Shown: in pieces, positions 22,421 through 34,549 of the stretch
Layout: each line of letters opens with the position of its first letter
Numbering within the stretch: position 1 is the first letter of the stretch
Assembly (NCBI GenBank): GCA_038501195.1
Contig: JBBPUQ010000002.1
Span: forward strand, 2,976,001-3,040,000
Direction: 5' to 3'
Origin: Nemania diffusa
Lineage: Eukaryota > Ascomycota > Sordariomycetes > Xylariales > Xylariaceae
Length of the DNA: 64,000 nt
Notes under the pieces: generated by a model
Told to the model about the DNA's origin: nothing
Database searches by the model: none
What the model saw: only the letters and a program-made list of their open reading frames with translations
Made by a program: the position numbers and the translations under genes

Positions 22421-23278
22421 ATGCAAGGCGATATCTTCCAGCTCGAGTCATTGGTTGCTGTGGCTAAACCCCAGCCCGTCACGGCATTCTCCAAGCCGAC
22501 GAGTGATACCCAGGTCTCCATCTACAACGAGGACGACTTGTCTCACTTGCTCTACGCCAGCAACAAGCCGTACTACCATCATCGTCATCATCACCACCAC
22601 CACACGCACGAGCCGGCACCGTTCACTCATCCCGCTGACGCCGGCATGGTGCTCATCAACACTATTATGGACGACGTGGAGTCCACCACGCCCGCTCTGA
22701 GCGACTGCGAGTCATGCTACGACTCCGAGAGCAGCTCGGGACTGGACGTAGAAGGGCCCATGACACCGCCTCTGTCCACCTTCGAGGACGTCGCCGACGG
22801 CGGCCTGGATGCCTACCGTCGCAAGGGCCGGCGGAACGCCGTCTCCGTCGCCTTCGAAGACGGCTTCGAGTTCCCCATCTTCCTCGGCAGACAGGACGCC
22901 GAGGAGTGGCAGGTCGTGCCCGAGAGCAAGCCTGTCGCGACAGCCGCGCCCACCACAAAGACTGCCGCCGTCGAAGTCCCCGCGACGAAGCACGTCGCCT
23001 CCATCGGAGGCCCACTGATGTCGTGGTGGCCCGAGCCCATGGAGACCATGGAGCACAACTGGGACGTCGAGAACAGGAAGTGGGAGCTCCAGCTCGAGCG
23101 GGAGAAGATCACCGAGTGCGAGCGCCGCGGCGGCATCGTGAGCAGCGAGGAGAAGGCCTACGAGCCGCGGTACGACGGCGCCAGACCTGTTGCCAACATC
23201 GAGGGCCCCCTGATGAGTTGGTGGCCCGAATCCGTCGAGACGATGGAGCACGAGTGGAGCGAGCGGTTCTACGAATGA
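22421..23278 (+). CDS. unrecognised protein with His run and duplicated GPLMSWWPE motif
   Basis: Single exon, 285 residues, start MQGDIFQLESLVAVAK after a long unspliced leader. I do not recognise the family. Visible parts: a His-rich run at 51-63, a Ser/Asp-rich acidic stretch (90-130), and an aromatic FEDGFEFPIFLGRQDAEEWQ block at 145-165. There are two copies of a 24-residue motif (192-215 and 257-280): VA.I.GPLMSWWPE..ETMEH.W. Between them is a charged helical linker. No signal peptide or membrane segment. The coding part is strongly GC-rich with C/G third positions, unlike its flanks, which is typical of highly expressed fungal genes and argues that the ORF is real. Confidence 0.7.
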   Translation: MQGDIFQLESLVAVAKPQPVTAFSKPTSDTQVSIYNEDDLSHLLYASNKPYYHHRHHHHHHTHEPAPFTHPADAGMVLINTIMDDVESTTPALSDCESCYDSESSSGLDVEGPMTPPLSTFEDVADGGLDAYRRKGRRNAVSVAFEDGFEFPIFLGRQDAEEWQVVPESKPVATAAPTTKTAAVEVPATKHVASIGGPLMSWWPEPMETMEHNWDVENRKWELQLEREKITECERRGGIVSSEEKAYEPRYDGARPVANIEGPLMSWWPESVETMEHEWSERFYE

Positions 23279-23820
23279 GGATCTCGTGGAATATCACTTT
23301 GCATTTATTTATTGGGGAATATCCGGCGTTCAGGGGTTTCTGGGAGCGAAAAGCGCAGCGACTTGACCTGCTCGGTTTCAATGTATGATGAGAGAGAGAT
23401 AAGCGGAGGATATGATACCCCTTGCATGAGTCCCGTTCTTGTTTATTACCAACAAGATGTATTGCGGATTTCTATTTTTGAGAGGAGGAAGGGCATTTAC
23501 AACGAGGCATGCGATTGCTGCCGCTTGACGATTGTATCCATTCTACTCATTCGGCATAGAACCGGACTCGCATTAGGGGTTTTGCATACCACTAGAATAC
23601 CGCAGCCGGCTAGTCGGCCAAAGGCGTTAGTCATATGAAATCAAACATCATCACTTCTCTAACTACAAGTTTGAAGCTATCTTGTTCTCACTCGTAATTA
23701 TGTATAGAGAGTGATCACCGCAATATGATATATACCACTCCCACAAGAGCAATACTATCCGAGTATTTGATACCATCAAATCCTGGTCGGACAAATATAC
23801 ATATACTAACAGTGTCAAAC
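23279..23820. other. convergent intergenic spacer
   Basis: AT-richer DNA at the 3' ends of two convergent genes. No gene seen. Confidence 0.5.
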
Positions 23821-25047
23821 TCAAGCATCAACTCTCAAAGTCCCCTGCATAACCACAACTGCCGTGCCGCCAAGATACACATGACCCAATTTCACCTCAC
23901 CCTCCTCCCCTTCTCCTCCCTCTCCTAGCGTCGTCTCGACACTAATGACACTCTTCCGCCCCATCTCCACACCCTGCGTCATCTGGAACCTCGTCGCCTT
24001 CTTCTCCTGCGCGAGCGTGAGATACGCCCCTAGCGCCGAAGCCGCACTGCCCGTAGCCGGGTCCTCGAACCCAAGCTCGACCATGCGCGTCCGCAGGCAC
24101 CGGACACCTTCCCGCTCCTCCCCTCCCTCGCCCTGCACATCGACATAGTAGTACCTCGCAACAAAGCTCTCGCGCCACCCCTCGTCGAGCAGCGGCGCGG
24201 GCAGCGCCGCAAAGTCCAGCCGCGCCGCCGCCCTGACGTCGCCCAGCAGCGCCAGCGACGGCAGCGGCACCAGCACGAACGTCATGCCCCTCACGACGCT
24301 GAACACGGGCGCGCCGAGCTCCGCCGCGCGGACCGCCGGGTCCGGGTGCAGGCCCTTCGCCACCATGTCCTGGTCCGCCGAGGAGGCGGGGGGGAAGAAG
24401 ACGTCGCGCAGCGTCTTCGCGTGCAGGTGCACGTTGTGCGGGATGTCGGCGCGGATGCCCCGCGGCGACGACCCCGCGGCGCCGGCCTCGATGCCGATCG
24501 GGCCGGCCTTCGTGACCAGCGAGCGCACGCCGGCGCCGCCGTCGAGGTGGTGCCGCACGAACACCGCCGTGCCGATCGTTGGGTGGCCCGCGAAGGGCAG
24601 CTCGCTTTCCACCGTGAAGATGTCTACGTCGCGCGCCTCCGGGCCGGACTTGCTCGTGTCTGCCCGCGAGTCAGCCCAGCACCCGTCGTGCCGTGACACG
24701 CAGAAGAAAAAAGAAAAGAAAAGGAAATGAAGCGTGCATCCCGGGGAGAAAAAACAAGGCTACGTACCATCGTGGAGAAATACGGTTTCTGAGAGGTTGA
24801 ATTCTTGCGCAATCTTCTGCTTCACGGCTTGTGTGAGACGGCCGCGCAGGGACGCCTGTGTGTATATAAGACTTATTAGACACTACCGCTTGTAGAAATT
24901 ATACAAGTCGCTTTTAAGAAAGGCACTATTCTAGGCAGGGGATAAACGATTCTGAGAGATACGCACTGGAACCCGCACTACGGCAAGAGGGTTGCCCTCG
25001 AGCTGTTTGGTCGTGAAGACGTCGAGGGTTGTAAAGGGGAGATCCAT
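23821..25047 (-). CDS. PhzF-family isomerase/epimerase-like protein
   Basis: Exons 25047-24967, 24855-24768 and 24659-23821 give 335 residues, start MDLPFTTLDVFTTKQLEGNP. PhzF marks appear in order: EGNPLAVV near 18, FNLSETVF near 48-55 with the Glu expected to be the general acid/base, LPFAGHPTIGTA, and the second-half FEDPATGSAASALGAYL. The fold is two diaminopimelate-epimerase-like halves, and members catalyse isomerisation of phenazine precursors or unknown small molecules. No other phenazine or secondary-metabolite gene is nearby, so a general metabolic role is more likely than antibiotic synthesis. The third exon is very GC-rich compared with the first two and the surrounding DNA. Confidence 0.9.
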
Positions 25048-25663
25048 GGCTGTTGCAGCACCAGATAGTAAAGAAAGAGTACAGGGAATAATTCCCGTTC
25101 GAATTAGAATCGTAAGTTACGAAAAAGTCTATGTTGAACCGTTTACGGAAGCTTAAAACCACTAAGACAACTTATATATATATATATGCGTAGGGTGGTG
25201 CATGTATGACTAACAGCTATTGCGTGGGTCGGTCCTAAGTCGCAATCGCGGCATCCGGATACCAGCGGCCTTTCTACTTCGCAGCGTTGTTATCTCTATA
25301 CATTTTTTTACGAAAAGTAAGTGGTTTCGGCTCCAGACTGTATCTTCATTGCTAGGTGTTTATCCTATGAGTAAATTTAAACTGCATACCGCCTCGTCTT
25401 TCACGATTTTTACAAGGGATGCATCAGATTTGGGAATCCAGATAAAACCTTAAGACTTTCCCTTGGAGGAGAATTCAATATGAGTAATTCTCGCCACTCT
25501 ACACTATAACATGAGATCTGTAGCACCTTAGAGTTATACATACGTAGGCACGAAGCTTACTGTAAGTCACTTGTAACGTATGCTGAGCTGCATTAGATAT
25601 AGAGAGCGATGAAACCGAGCGTGCTAATAGCTCATTCTTCGATTGAATTAGCCCGTAGTAAAA
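25048..25663. other. intergenic, upstream of PhzF gene
   Basis: AT-rich, with a short (TA)n run near 25173-25188. No gene seen. Confidence 0.5.
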
Positions 25664-28225
25664 TCAAGTACGATCGAACTCAACCGATTCAGTAGGCTGA
25701 AGGGCGACGACCAATGCTGTCAGACGATCGATCTTGGCTGACAAATCAGTAATGCGCGCGTCAACGTCCGCGTATTTATCCGCAATGTCCTTCGTGGCGT
25801 AGTTCTGCTGCTTTGATTTGTGGATTATCTCTGCGCTATTCGGTCTTGGTGAAGGCATTTGAGGTCGGTAGCTGGAATGAGGTCTATTTGGTGGTGGAAC
25901 GATAGGGCGCTTCATGGAGTCTCGTTGCGGCCCGTGGAAGCTATCAATAGTACCTTTATTGATTTTGCTAGAGACCCACTCGTACATCTGGATCAAAGCG
26001 ACAATCGGAGCGTGCGTTGCTCGTAGGAGTACGATACGACCATGGCGGAGTGTATTGCCAGACGCGAATAAACGTAGTGGGCGAAATATAACGAGCGCTA
26101 AAAGATTGAATGGCGCTAGCGGAATATTGCGTCAGTATAAAATGCCACAAGTCGTAGGGCGTCACTACTTACGGTAAAAATGCGTGAGTCTGTTACTAGT
26201 CGACGCTTCGAGCACGTATACCGAATAAACGTAGAGATATTCCTCTCTGGCGTGGGTAATGACTCTACTAAAACTGTTGCTGAGCATACCAGTCAATGAG
26301 CCCATGAGTAGGATAGACGACAGGGTTACAAATATGAACATGAGCGGAGGACCTATAATGTTTGAATTAGCTTCAATGCAGGTATGTTGGCGTATAGCAC
26401 GCTCTGTCTTACCAAAGATTGGATCAATTTGGTACATGACATCAAAACCAACATAGCTAGAGCCGAAAAAGATCTTGGTGACAATCATAGCCATATGTCG
26501 AAAGCTGAACGTCTCTCTCCCAACAAGCGAAAATGTTGTCAGGAAGCCGAGGTATAATACAACCACTACAACATACGTGTTAGCTCGTTAGTTTTATTAG
26601 AGCCTCGGAAGTCCTCGAAGGACGACGAGGTCCTCAATTTTTTACTCACCGAGCACCATGAATTTCAAGAAATCCGTGCCCATTGCTTTGAGGCAGGGGA
26701 TCAAGGTGCCCCAATACGGTGATAAACTGAGGATGGAGAAAACTCGCGGGACCATAAAGAGTGCTTCTAGGGCTAAAACATCGAAGGCGATATCAACGAG
26801 CGCGTAGTCCTTTTTATACAACCCAACGCATCCTGTAAGCGAGCATCAGTTGATGTTCAGCCAAGTTTGGGTTGAGAGTTAAGAGGGCTATGAAGCACTT
26901 ACTTAGAATGAAGTAGACAATGCCTATGGCAATCATAACCATGTCGAATACGTTCCAGACGTCGGTTGCGTAGAATACCGAGCCAGCATCTATGTATTCG
27001 CTCACTTCATCGTAAACGAAGGCCGCAAACCAGATGTATAAAAGAACTTCTACAGGGGTGACAGCGTAGCGGTTTTGTTCAATCAGGACGCTGTAATACA
27101 AGAGGAGAAAGCCACAAAAGAAAGCGACTTCATATGCCTTTAGATATTTGGGAACGCGAAGGCGTGAGAACGGGTCGGCCGTATTGTGATTGTAGAAACG
27201 AGGTTTCTTTTTGGAGTTAACGGATAGTTGATCCCAAAAGATGATCTCGCCGTTCCAGATACCAGTGATGATCTTTTGTACTATGTGCTGGCTAAGAAAG
27301 CGCTTGGCATCCGCAATTGCAGCGATCTCCAAAGCATTGAGGTTAGTGAAAGAGGCTGTCGGGTCCTCTTCAGTTTCCTCTATGTTGGAAGCATGTCGGC
27401 TCATGGTAAGCTTCGAGACGGATTCAAACAGTTGAGAACGCCTGACAGAGCCGCGCCTCGCCTCACTCCGATGGCGGGAAGCTTCAGATGGGATGCTAGC
27501 CCCTCCCAAGAGGGCAGTTAGCTCATCATTCCCACCGCCGGCGGCATGTTCCTCGTCCGATGGTGCATTATATCTGTTGCAAGGGTCTGGAATCTCGTAG
27601 AGACAGAAGTCGACGACTTCACGTTCTGACAAGCGAGTCAAGAATCTCCACGCAACTATCTCACAGGCATTTGCTCGGGCATCACTCAACCCTCTGCCAT
27701 CAGGGATAGCACCATAATGCCACTTCAGGGCTCTGTTTGATCAAGAGATTAGTCTTTCCCCGTGTGACAACATTACACTTTTCATTTATCTTCGGAGCGG
27801 GAGTGCACGTAGGCAGGTACCGTATAGCCACGAAATGAAAGGGACCCGCATAATAGACAACGCAAACCAGTCCAAGAAGAGAGTGACTTACAGTAAAGCA
27901 TTGACAATGGCGGGGTTCTTAACCTCGACGCTCAGATACTCAACTAGACTATGAAGCTCATCGCCGGCGGACGTAGTCCGCAGTTGTTCGAAGCTCACTG
28001 GCGTGTCGATGACCTCGGAGATGTAGCTAGATTTCAATATCAGCATAAGTTCCTCCAGAAGAGTGATAAGTTCAACTTGACATACGAGGATATCTTCTTG
28101 ACGATATCACGAAACGGGTCGTCGTGAGCGATATCAGGCAGCGCGACGTCACTATGCTCCGAGGCACGATGCGGAGAAGAGACCCGTTCGCTAGGCATAG
28201 CCTTCGATTTGACGCGAAGCGGCAT
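25664..28225 (-). CDS. yvc1: Yvc1-like vacuolar TRP calcium channel
   Basis: Seven exons (28225-28086, 28026-27892, 27732-26903, 26832-26650, 26565-26413, 26352-26173, 26115-25664) give 690 residues; yeast Yvc1 has 675. All joins keep phase and give family-like text: KKISSYISEVIDTP, VNALLALKWHYGAIPDGRG, PIFGPPLMFIFVTLSS. An N-terminal cytosolic region is followed by about six to seven membrane helices, the pore region (FGSSYVGFDVMYQIDPIFGP), a long last helix and a basic cytosolic tail with a coiled-coil end (YADVDARITDLSAKIDRLTA). By family knowledge it releases Ca2+ from the vacuole on osmotic or stretch stimulus. The right end of the tail is less conserved. Confidence 0.92.
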
Positions 28226-31200
28226 CCCGACCGAGGTTCAGCTTAGGCCAGCTGTCGAAAAGGAGATGATAAGATGTTCCTCTAGATCTCGGATGTCCTG
28301 CATACAACCACCTCAATGTCTAATTGGGTAGAGGACACTGAACCAGAGCACGCCCCTTTTCAGAGTGCATGGTGGAAATTGAATGTTTCAAATAGTTACA
28401 CTACCTGATTAGGTACCCGATAGCGTAGGTAGCCTGCTGTATTCTGTAGGCCCGCACGCGTGGATCTGGATAGGGCCTTTTACTTGTAAGTACATACCTG
28501 TGCACTTATCTAGTTTAGGTAGTCTAGGATTTAGTACGGCGTACCATGACTCCTACAAAAAGCTCTCCCTAGGTACCCTCCGCCAATATAGAAAGGCATG
28601 ATGAGGATGGCGCGAACACAACAATGACATGCGAGATTAGGTATGAAGTGTGGATCGATCACTTTTGAGAGCCTTTGGAGGGGTAAAAACCAATCGATTC
28701 CCAAAATAATTGCTGACGTGTAAGTAGTATTTTCAGACATTCAGATATGGTCTTAATGAGCGGCAAGCCACGCCAGCCACAGCATAGCACATGTAGATGT
28801 ATCATATGTACATGAAGTTTGAGCGTAAATGTTAAAAGAATAGAGAACACGAGCTCGTTAAAGCAACATGCGTACCAAGATCTTCGCAAGCCAAAACCTT
28901 CGGTCAGATGTCCAACATTTCTTACCTCTGTTTCGGTAGGAACATTCACAGTAACAAGCACAACTCGGTAGACACTACTTACCTAAGTAGGTACCTCTAC
29001 CTAAACTGCCCTTGAAAAAGCGTTGAAAAGCACTGCGCATTAGCGTCCCCCCAGACCCGTCTTTCGTTTTCAGTTTGAACACCGCCAGTTTTATCAGTCA
29101 GCTCAAGAAGTCAAGTCGCATTCATCAAAATAGGAAGATGGACCTGTTCCCCCTGAAGCCAAACAACAACAATATGGTCAATATATGATGTCTTTTATGC
29201 CGGCTCATATCAGGATTTTTATAATCATCTACTTGTTCAGAGAAGCCAATACATAATACTTCCCTAGCTGGCGAGGATGGAAGCCTTGAACCTAACTGGG
29301 AGTTGTGCTCTAAGAGAGGGTTTGAACCTGCTTCAACATACATGTATCGCCGAGTGCATACAGCCGACGACAAAAAAGCACGCACTTGTCATTAAACATC
29401 CGTATTCCTGATCTATGATGAGGACATAGAGGGAGTTACATTACAGGATTGCGATCTCGAGCTTACATCGAAAATAGCCACGATCTGAAGCCGAAGACAG
29501 AGTATGTACTCGGATTGCTGCCAGGGAGGGGGAAGGGCAAAAGCCCAACATTCAACTGACTTTTCGTCGAAATTGAATACATCTAAGGACTTCCTCGTCC
29601 GAATCGAAAGCAGTGATTACAGGGTATGTCAACAGTCGTGAGATGTACCTGGCTGCAGACCTATGCTGAGCAAGCAAGATGGTGGTACATGCAGTTTCCA
29701 TTGTCTGGACCCGGCTTATACATATATATATTGGTTGTTTACCTGCGTAGGGACAGTTGGGGGTTATCTGTTGCATTGGAAAGTGGTGAGATGACTACAC
29801 AACCAAACTACCAATCTTTCGAGCTTTCTGGTTCAGGCAGGCCAAAGTCGACTCCATTTCACTTAACTGCTGGCTCTAGTTCATAAAGGACGAGGCTGGG
29901 GATACCGGGGTTGATTACCCACCTGGCAGCCGGAGAGCGATTATAGTATTGTCCCGATCCGATCGGTGTCTCTACTGACTGTACGCTGTACGCTGTAGGG
30001 AGAAGAAAGAAAGAGAGACATGCATTAGAAGATTTACCTACTTACATTGGCTGTGCATCACCTGCAGTAGCACTACTCACTTACACTATTGTGCTGTGCA
30101 GGTGCCCCCGCTTTCATCAGTCCTGGGTCCTGGGACGTCTAAAAAAAGTAAGTTCTTTCTACTTGCCGACTTACCCACCGTAGACCTGGTTGGTTGGTAC
30201 CTTTCATTCGCCGAGACGTCGTTGCCAAATCTTGGACAGATGCCCGTTGTGTCCAGTCCATATATGCGTATTCTATACAGAGTACAGTGGGTACCTACGC
30301 CAAAAGAGCTTGATCTGGCGAGCCGGCCAGGGTCGGGTCTTGTTCCTTGGCAGGCGCTGGTGGTGTTTAGGCATCTGCCGTCACTGCTTCGGACAGTCGA
30401 TCCCTTCTTGAACGGCTGTCGGGCAGTACAGTCAGTAGGTACTTGTAAATACGAACCCTGACAGGCTCTTTCTGTGCTGTGCTGGGTATCTTTCCTTCCA
30501 TCGTTTTCGTCATTTGCAGGGTCGAGTACTTATTCTAGTCGTGGCAATGCCTCCCGCCACACTGCCCACAATGCTCACAATGCTAACACTGCCTGCCCAC
30601 GCAGCCCTTACATACTTAGAGTAGTACTTAGCGCGCATCAGCTCCTGTCTTGTCGTAAACTCATTTGATACTCGACGCCCACGAGGACGAGAGTTTACGC
30701 CAAGTGAACATTATTTGACTACACGACCCTGGTACTTGCCGGGCCTGTCATAGGAAATATAAGATAAAGCGGTCCCTGAGTACAGACCAGAGCAGACTGC
30801 CGCCCAAAGCTAACTTGTGGCTGATGAACCTATTAAGTGTCGAGGAGACGGCGACAACAACTCCGACATCGACCACAACCACTACCACGACGGACGACTC
30901 CATAAACCACATACGCATAGGCACAGGTGTAACCGTATCGCTGCCGTATGGACGCAGTATCAGGTGTACATACATATATATCTAGTGCGTGCTGCGTGTG
31001 AAGTCAAAAGGGCGCCCCCCCAAAGCAGGCATTCGTTCATTCATTCATTTATTTATTCATTTACTTACTTACTCTATCCACCCGTCCATCCATCCATTTA
31101 TCTGTACTTCCTCTCAGCCCTGTTGCCCGACCCTGGTAAATGCAACACCAGCTGCTCCATACCGATGTGACCCTCAAACTTCGCCTCTTTTCTCTTTTAA

Positions 31201-31319
31201 GTACCTGTCTGTCTTATGTTTCTCTCTTCCCAGCCAGGCCTTTATTATTTTCTTCGTCTTGCTTGAGGTTCGCTAGACTTGATTCTCCGTCCGTTGCAAC
31301 TCCGGTAGGGAATCGAGCT
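28226..31319. other. 3.1-kb intergenic region and leader
   Basis: No supportable gene; the open frames present look like chance. Short GGTAC/CCTAGG-type palindromic repeats occur near 28401-28580 and 28981-29001. The right part is a pyrimidine-rich leader of the next gene, with a tetranucleotide repeat. Confidence 0.55.
31021..31100 (+). repeat. tetranucleotide (ATTC/ATTT/CATC) microsatellite tract
   Basis: Degenerate ATTC, then ATTT, then CTTA, then CATC tandem units in the presumed 5' leader or promoter of the gene starting at 31320. Confidence 0.7.
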
Positions 31320-33019
31320 ATGGCTCGTCCATTATTCCATAACATATTCTTTCGCCTTCCGCCCGCAACCGCGGCTCTTCTCCTCAGTGTCGTATTCGAC
31401 CGAACAAACGGTCATGCGCTCCCGCGACAAACCAAAGTCGTCCAATTCCATGAGCTGGACGTGATCCCGTTTCCTCCGCTGCCCACGGGTGAACCATTAT
31501 CTCCTTTCGATCTTCAACTGCGGCAGGAAAATACGGTATGTGGTTATCTAGGAGGTAGTCTAGATTTGCCCGCAACGTGCTCGCTGGGATCGCATTGTGT
31601 TCTAGATGCTGTCAACTCGGTGGTGGGCTGCTGCCCGAATGGCGGCTCGTGTACAACAGGGGTTTTCACCGGTTGCGTCGACAGGAATAGTAGTCCACAA
31701 ACCGAGATTAATCCATATGTCTTCACATGTCAAGGGACCGACGTATGCTTTATGAATAACTTCGCTGGTGGATATTCTCAATTCGGCTGTGGAACCGCCT
31801 CAGAATTGGGTACTACTGTTCAGACATCCGCCGACGGTGCAACAACGGCACTAAGCATCGCAGCTGTTAGTATGAGTTTGACGGAATCCCCAACTTTGCT
31901 TGCGACACCGACAACAATAGGGTCTTCTGTCTCAATTGGCACGACGAGCCCAAGTCAAACAAGCTTTCAGTCTGCTCCAACGACGCTTTCATCTACAACA
32001 CCACCCTCTTCCTCCTCTCCCTCCCTATCCCCCTCCACCTCTGCTACCTCCTCAGAATCCTCTATAACTTCCTCGAGGACATCTTCACAGAGCACATCCT
32101 CGAACACACGCTCGAGCTCGTCGAAATCATCAACGTCATCGACATCGTCGAGTAAAACCCCCAGCTCGACGACCATCTTACCAGCACCGACAACAACGGA
32201 AGGTTCCGAACCAGCAAAGGAACACCAGACTGGTGCTATCATCGGTGGAGTTGTTGGTGGTGCTGCGGCTGCTATATTGCTAGTATCCCTCGTGTTTTTC
32301 TGCCTTCGCCGGCGGAATCGCAATCAACGCACAGGGCCGGGCCCAACGCCCTCAGCACCAGTACCGCCGACAACGCAATATACCAGGTCAGTACTCTCTT
32401 TACCCCCCTTTTCTTATTCTTCATTATCTCGGGCTAACCCCAACGCAGCGCAATGCGTTCTCATGCAGCAGGTTCGCTGCCCTCATGGTATGACGAGGAC
32501 GAGTCTCCTTCACGAACATTTCAGAGTCATTCGCACCCGCAACCACCTGACCCATACGGTCCACTCGAGTCATCGCGCTCTGCTTCACCAAACTTCCGTA
32601 CCTATTCAAACCCGCATCCACCTGATCATTATGGTCCACTTGAATCTACACTTTCTGCCCCCGCTCCTGCGAACCTAGGCGGGCCTGCCTATGGCTTCTC
32701 GCAGCCGTTACGGTACAACCAGGGGTACATGCCAGTCGGCATGCCACAACCCAAAGGCAGCCTAACCCCGGTAGCTGAGGAAGACCAGTCGATAGAACGG
32801 GAAGAGCCGCAGGGGCGAGAGATCGACGACTTTTCGCAGGCGTATTCGAGCGCAGGGATAGGGCAACTTCCGGATGACGACTCGGAGGAAGATCGTACGC
32901 CGCTACGGAACAACTCCCAGGATACGCAAGAGGATGATTCGCTGTCCCGGCAAAGTGGTGGCCATCGCCCGCTTTGGCAGCAGAACCGACAACAGCACCG
33001 GAATTTAATGTGGCTATGA
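31320..33019 (+). CDS. Ser/Thr-rich single-pass cell-surface protein (Mid2/WSC-like architecture)
   Basis: Exons 31320-32386 and 32449-33019 (GTCAGT donor, GGCTAACC branch, CGCAG acceptor) give 545 residues. I use the ATG of MARPLFHN because a signal peptide follows and seems to be cut near GHA; an ATG at 31140 would add 60 residues ahead of it. Order: signal peptide (~1-32), a cysteine-rich ectodomain (~75-165, with CSLGSHCV and VGCCPNGGSC), a long Ser/Thr-rich stalk, one membrane helix (GAIIGGVVGGAAAAILLVSL), a CLRRRNR stop-transfer and a ~200-residue cytosolic tail with two PDxYGPLES repeats. This is the layout of fungal wall sensors. A sensing role is inference; the Cys pattern does not match a WSC domain. 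Confidence 0.85.
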
Positions 33020-34549
33020 TGATTTTGAAATACCAGCATTTGAAGTATTTTATCTATTACCATTCAAACTGCCTGTCGTGCTCGATGTCTGGGTCCGCAG
33101 GTTGTACAACAGGATAAATATGGCGTTTTACGGCCTTGGGTATTTGTCAACTATCTAAGGAGTTCTTATATGCGGGCTTTGACGGCACGCGCAAACGGGT
33201 TATTAGCATGGGACCGGGCTTATAGGGATACCTTATGTCACACTACGGCGGCGTTGGGGAAAATAAGTCGAAAGGAAGTCGATATACATCTTTTACAAAA
33301 CGCCGGTAATGATATGGGAAACGAAACTCGTAAAACCAGGGTATATATCGTCCGGATGGTATTTATTGTGAGCGGGTCGGAAGAGGTATATGATGCTAAT
33401 AGGGACGTTAAGAGTTACATTACTCCTACTAGGAGCATCTCCAATGGTTCTTATTTGCATTATTTGCGAATCTAACTTTGGATTGATAGAGCTTGAAAGA
33501 GAGAAATAGAAGTTAACTAAATGAACTTAAAAAAACGTCTCTGTCCGTTCACTGGCCACTAAATATTCGTCGTCCCACATCTAGTAATCAATGTATCTTG
33601 CAATCATCCGAATAAAGGCATAATTTTGATACCATTGTATAGCTGTATTCTGGTTCTTATCGCGAGTAGCTTGCCTGCTTGTATGCGGTGATGATGCATC
33701 AATATCAAGACTCTTTCCTGCGCTCTTTGTAAGCCTAGTACCAGTAAAGACGTAATCCTACTACTATTACAGTGTAAGGCGAGCAAAGAGAACAAAGAAG
33801 CTAGAGATGTTGGCATGGAATGGGAAGGGGATTCCTTCAGTTTAGTCTACTACAATATGTTACTAGCAATAAGATGCCTTAGTTCATCGCTCTATATCTT
33901 ACCGCTTCTCTAACTCCTAGTGTCCACTCAACTGAAGAATAGATCAAATCTCAATAAGTACATCCACGATAGTGATGTCAATATACACAGCAGAGTCGAG
34001 AATCATAAAGGTGGCTAGTCTGATTTGCTAGCCGGTCTCCCATTAGAAGTACATGTAAGAGGATATCATCACCAAAGTAGCTATATCCCTCTCTATACGC
34101 CCTCTACGAGAAGAAAGAGAACACCTTCGAATCATTTCTGGGCTTCGCTATCATCGCTCTTCATTAAACCATCGCCGGATGTATAGCCTTGCCCCCCGGT
34201 ATCACAAATACAGCTCTCAAGTCCCACCGTAACCCTCCGGATTTTGCAGACCGACAGAAAAAAAGACACCCTTTTTATAAAGACGCAATAACGAATAGCG
34301 GAGAGAGCGCGCAAAAGGGGTAACGTATCCGCTCACCCGCACTCATCGTCAAGACTAGCGGTAGACGAATGATCCTTTTGCGCAAAGCAAACGAGAAGTG
34401 TAGTAACGGCTGACTGCATATGAATGAGGCACCCCATAAAGTACCCTTTCGTCGCTTCCCAGTACATATACACTCCAAATTGTGTATGCGTTAAACAACC
34501 CAAATGACCGCTCGTACCAGTTGCTTGCTAGCAAGCTGATATAAGCTGT
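33020..34549. other. convergent intergenic region
   Basis: AT-rich 3' flanks of two convergent genes. An open frame of about 100 codons at 33170-33475 looks like chance. No RNA gene or repeat recognised. Confidence 0.5.

Noticed and set aside
22665..23388. Long Arg-rich open frames on both strands across the His-run protein gene
   Set aside because: They are shadows of the GC-rich coding frame; composition is that of out-of-frame GC3-rich DNA.
23821..25047. Phenazine-type biosynthetic cluster around the PhzF gene
   Set aside because: Neighbours are a calcium channel and an unrelated orphan; no other pathway enzyme is present.
30096..30461. 121-codon open frame in the leader region
   Set aside because: No family features, poor composition, and it lies in a long promoter/leader tract with other chance frames.
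31140..31319. Upstream ATG extending the surface protein by 60 residues
   Set aside because: The extension would bury a good signal peptide; the ATG at 31320 gives a normal secretory start.
33170..33475. 101-codon open frame after the surface protein gene
   Set aside because: AT-rich 3' flank, no recognisable domain or start context.
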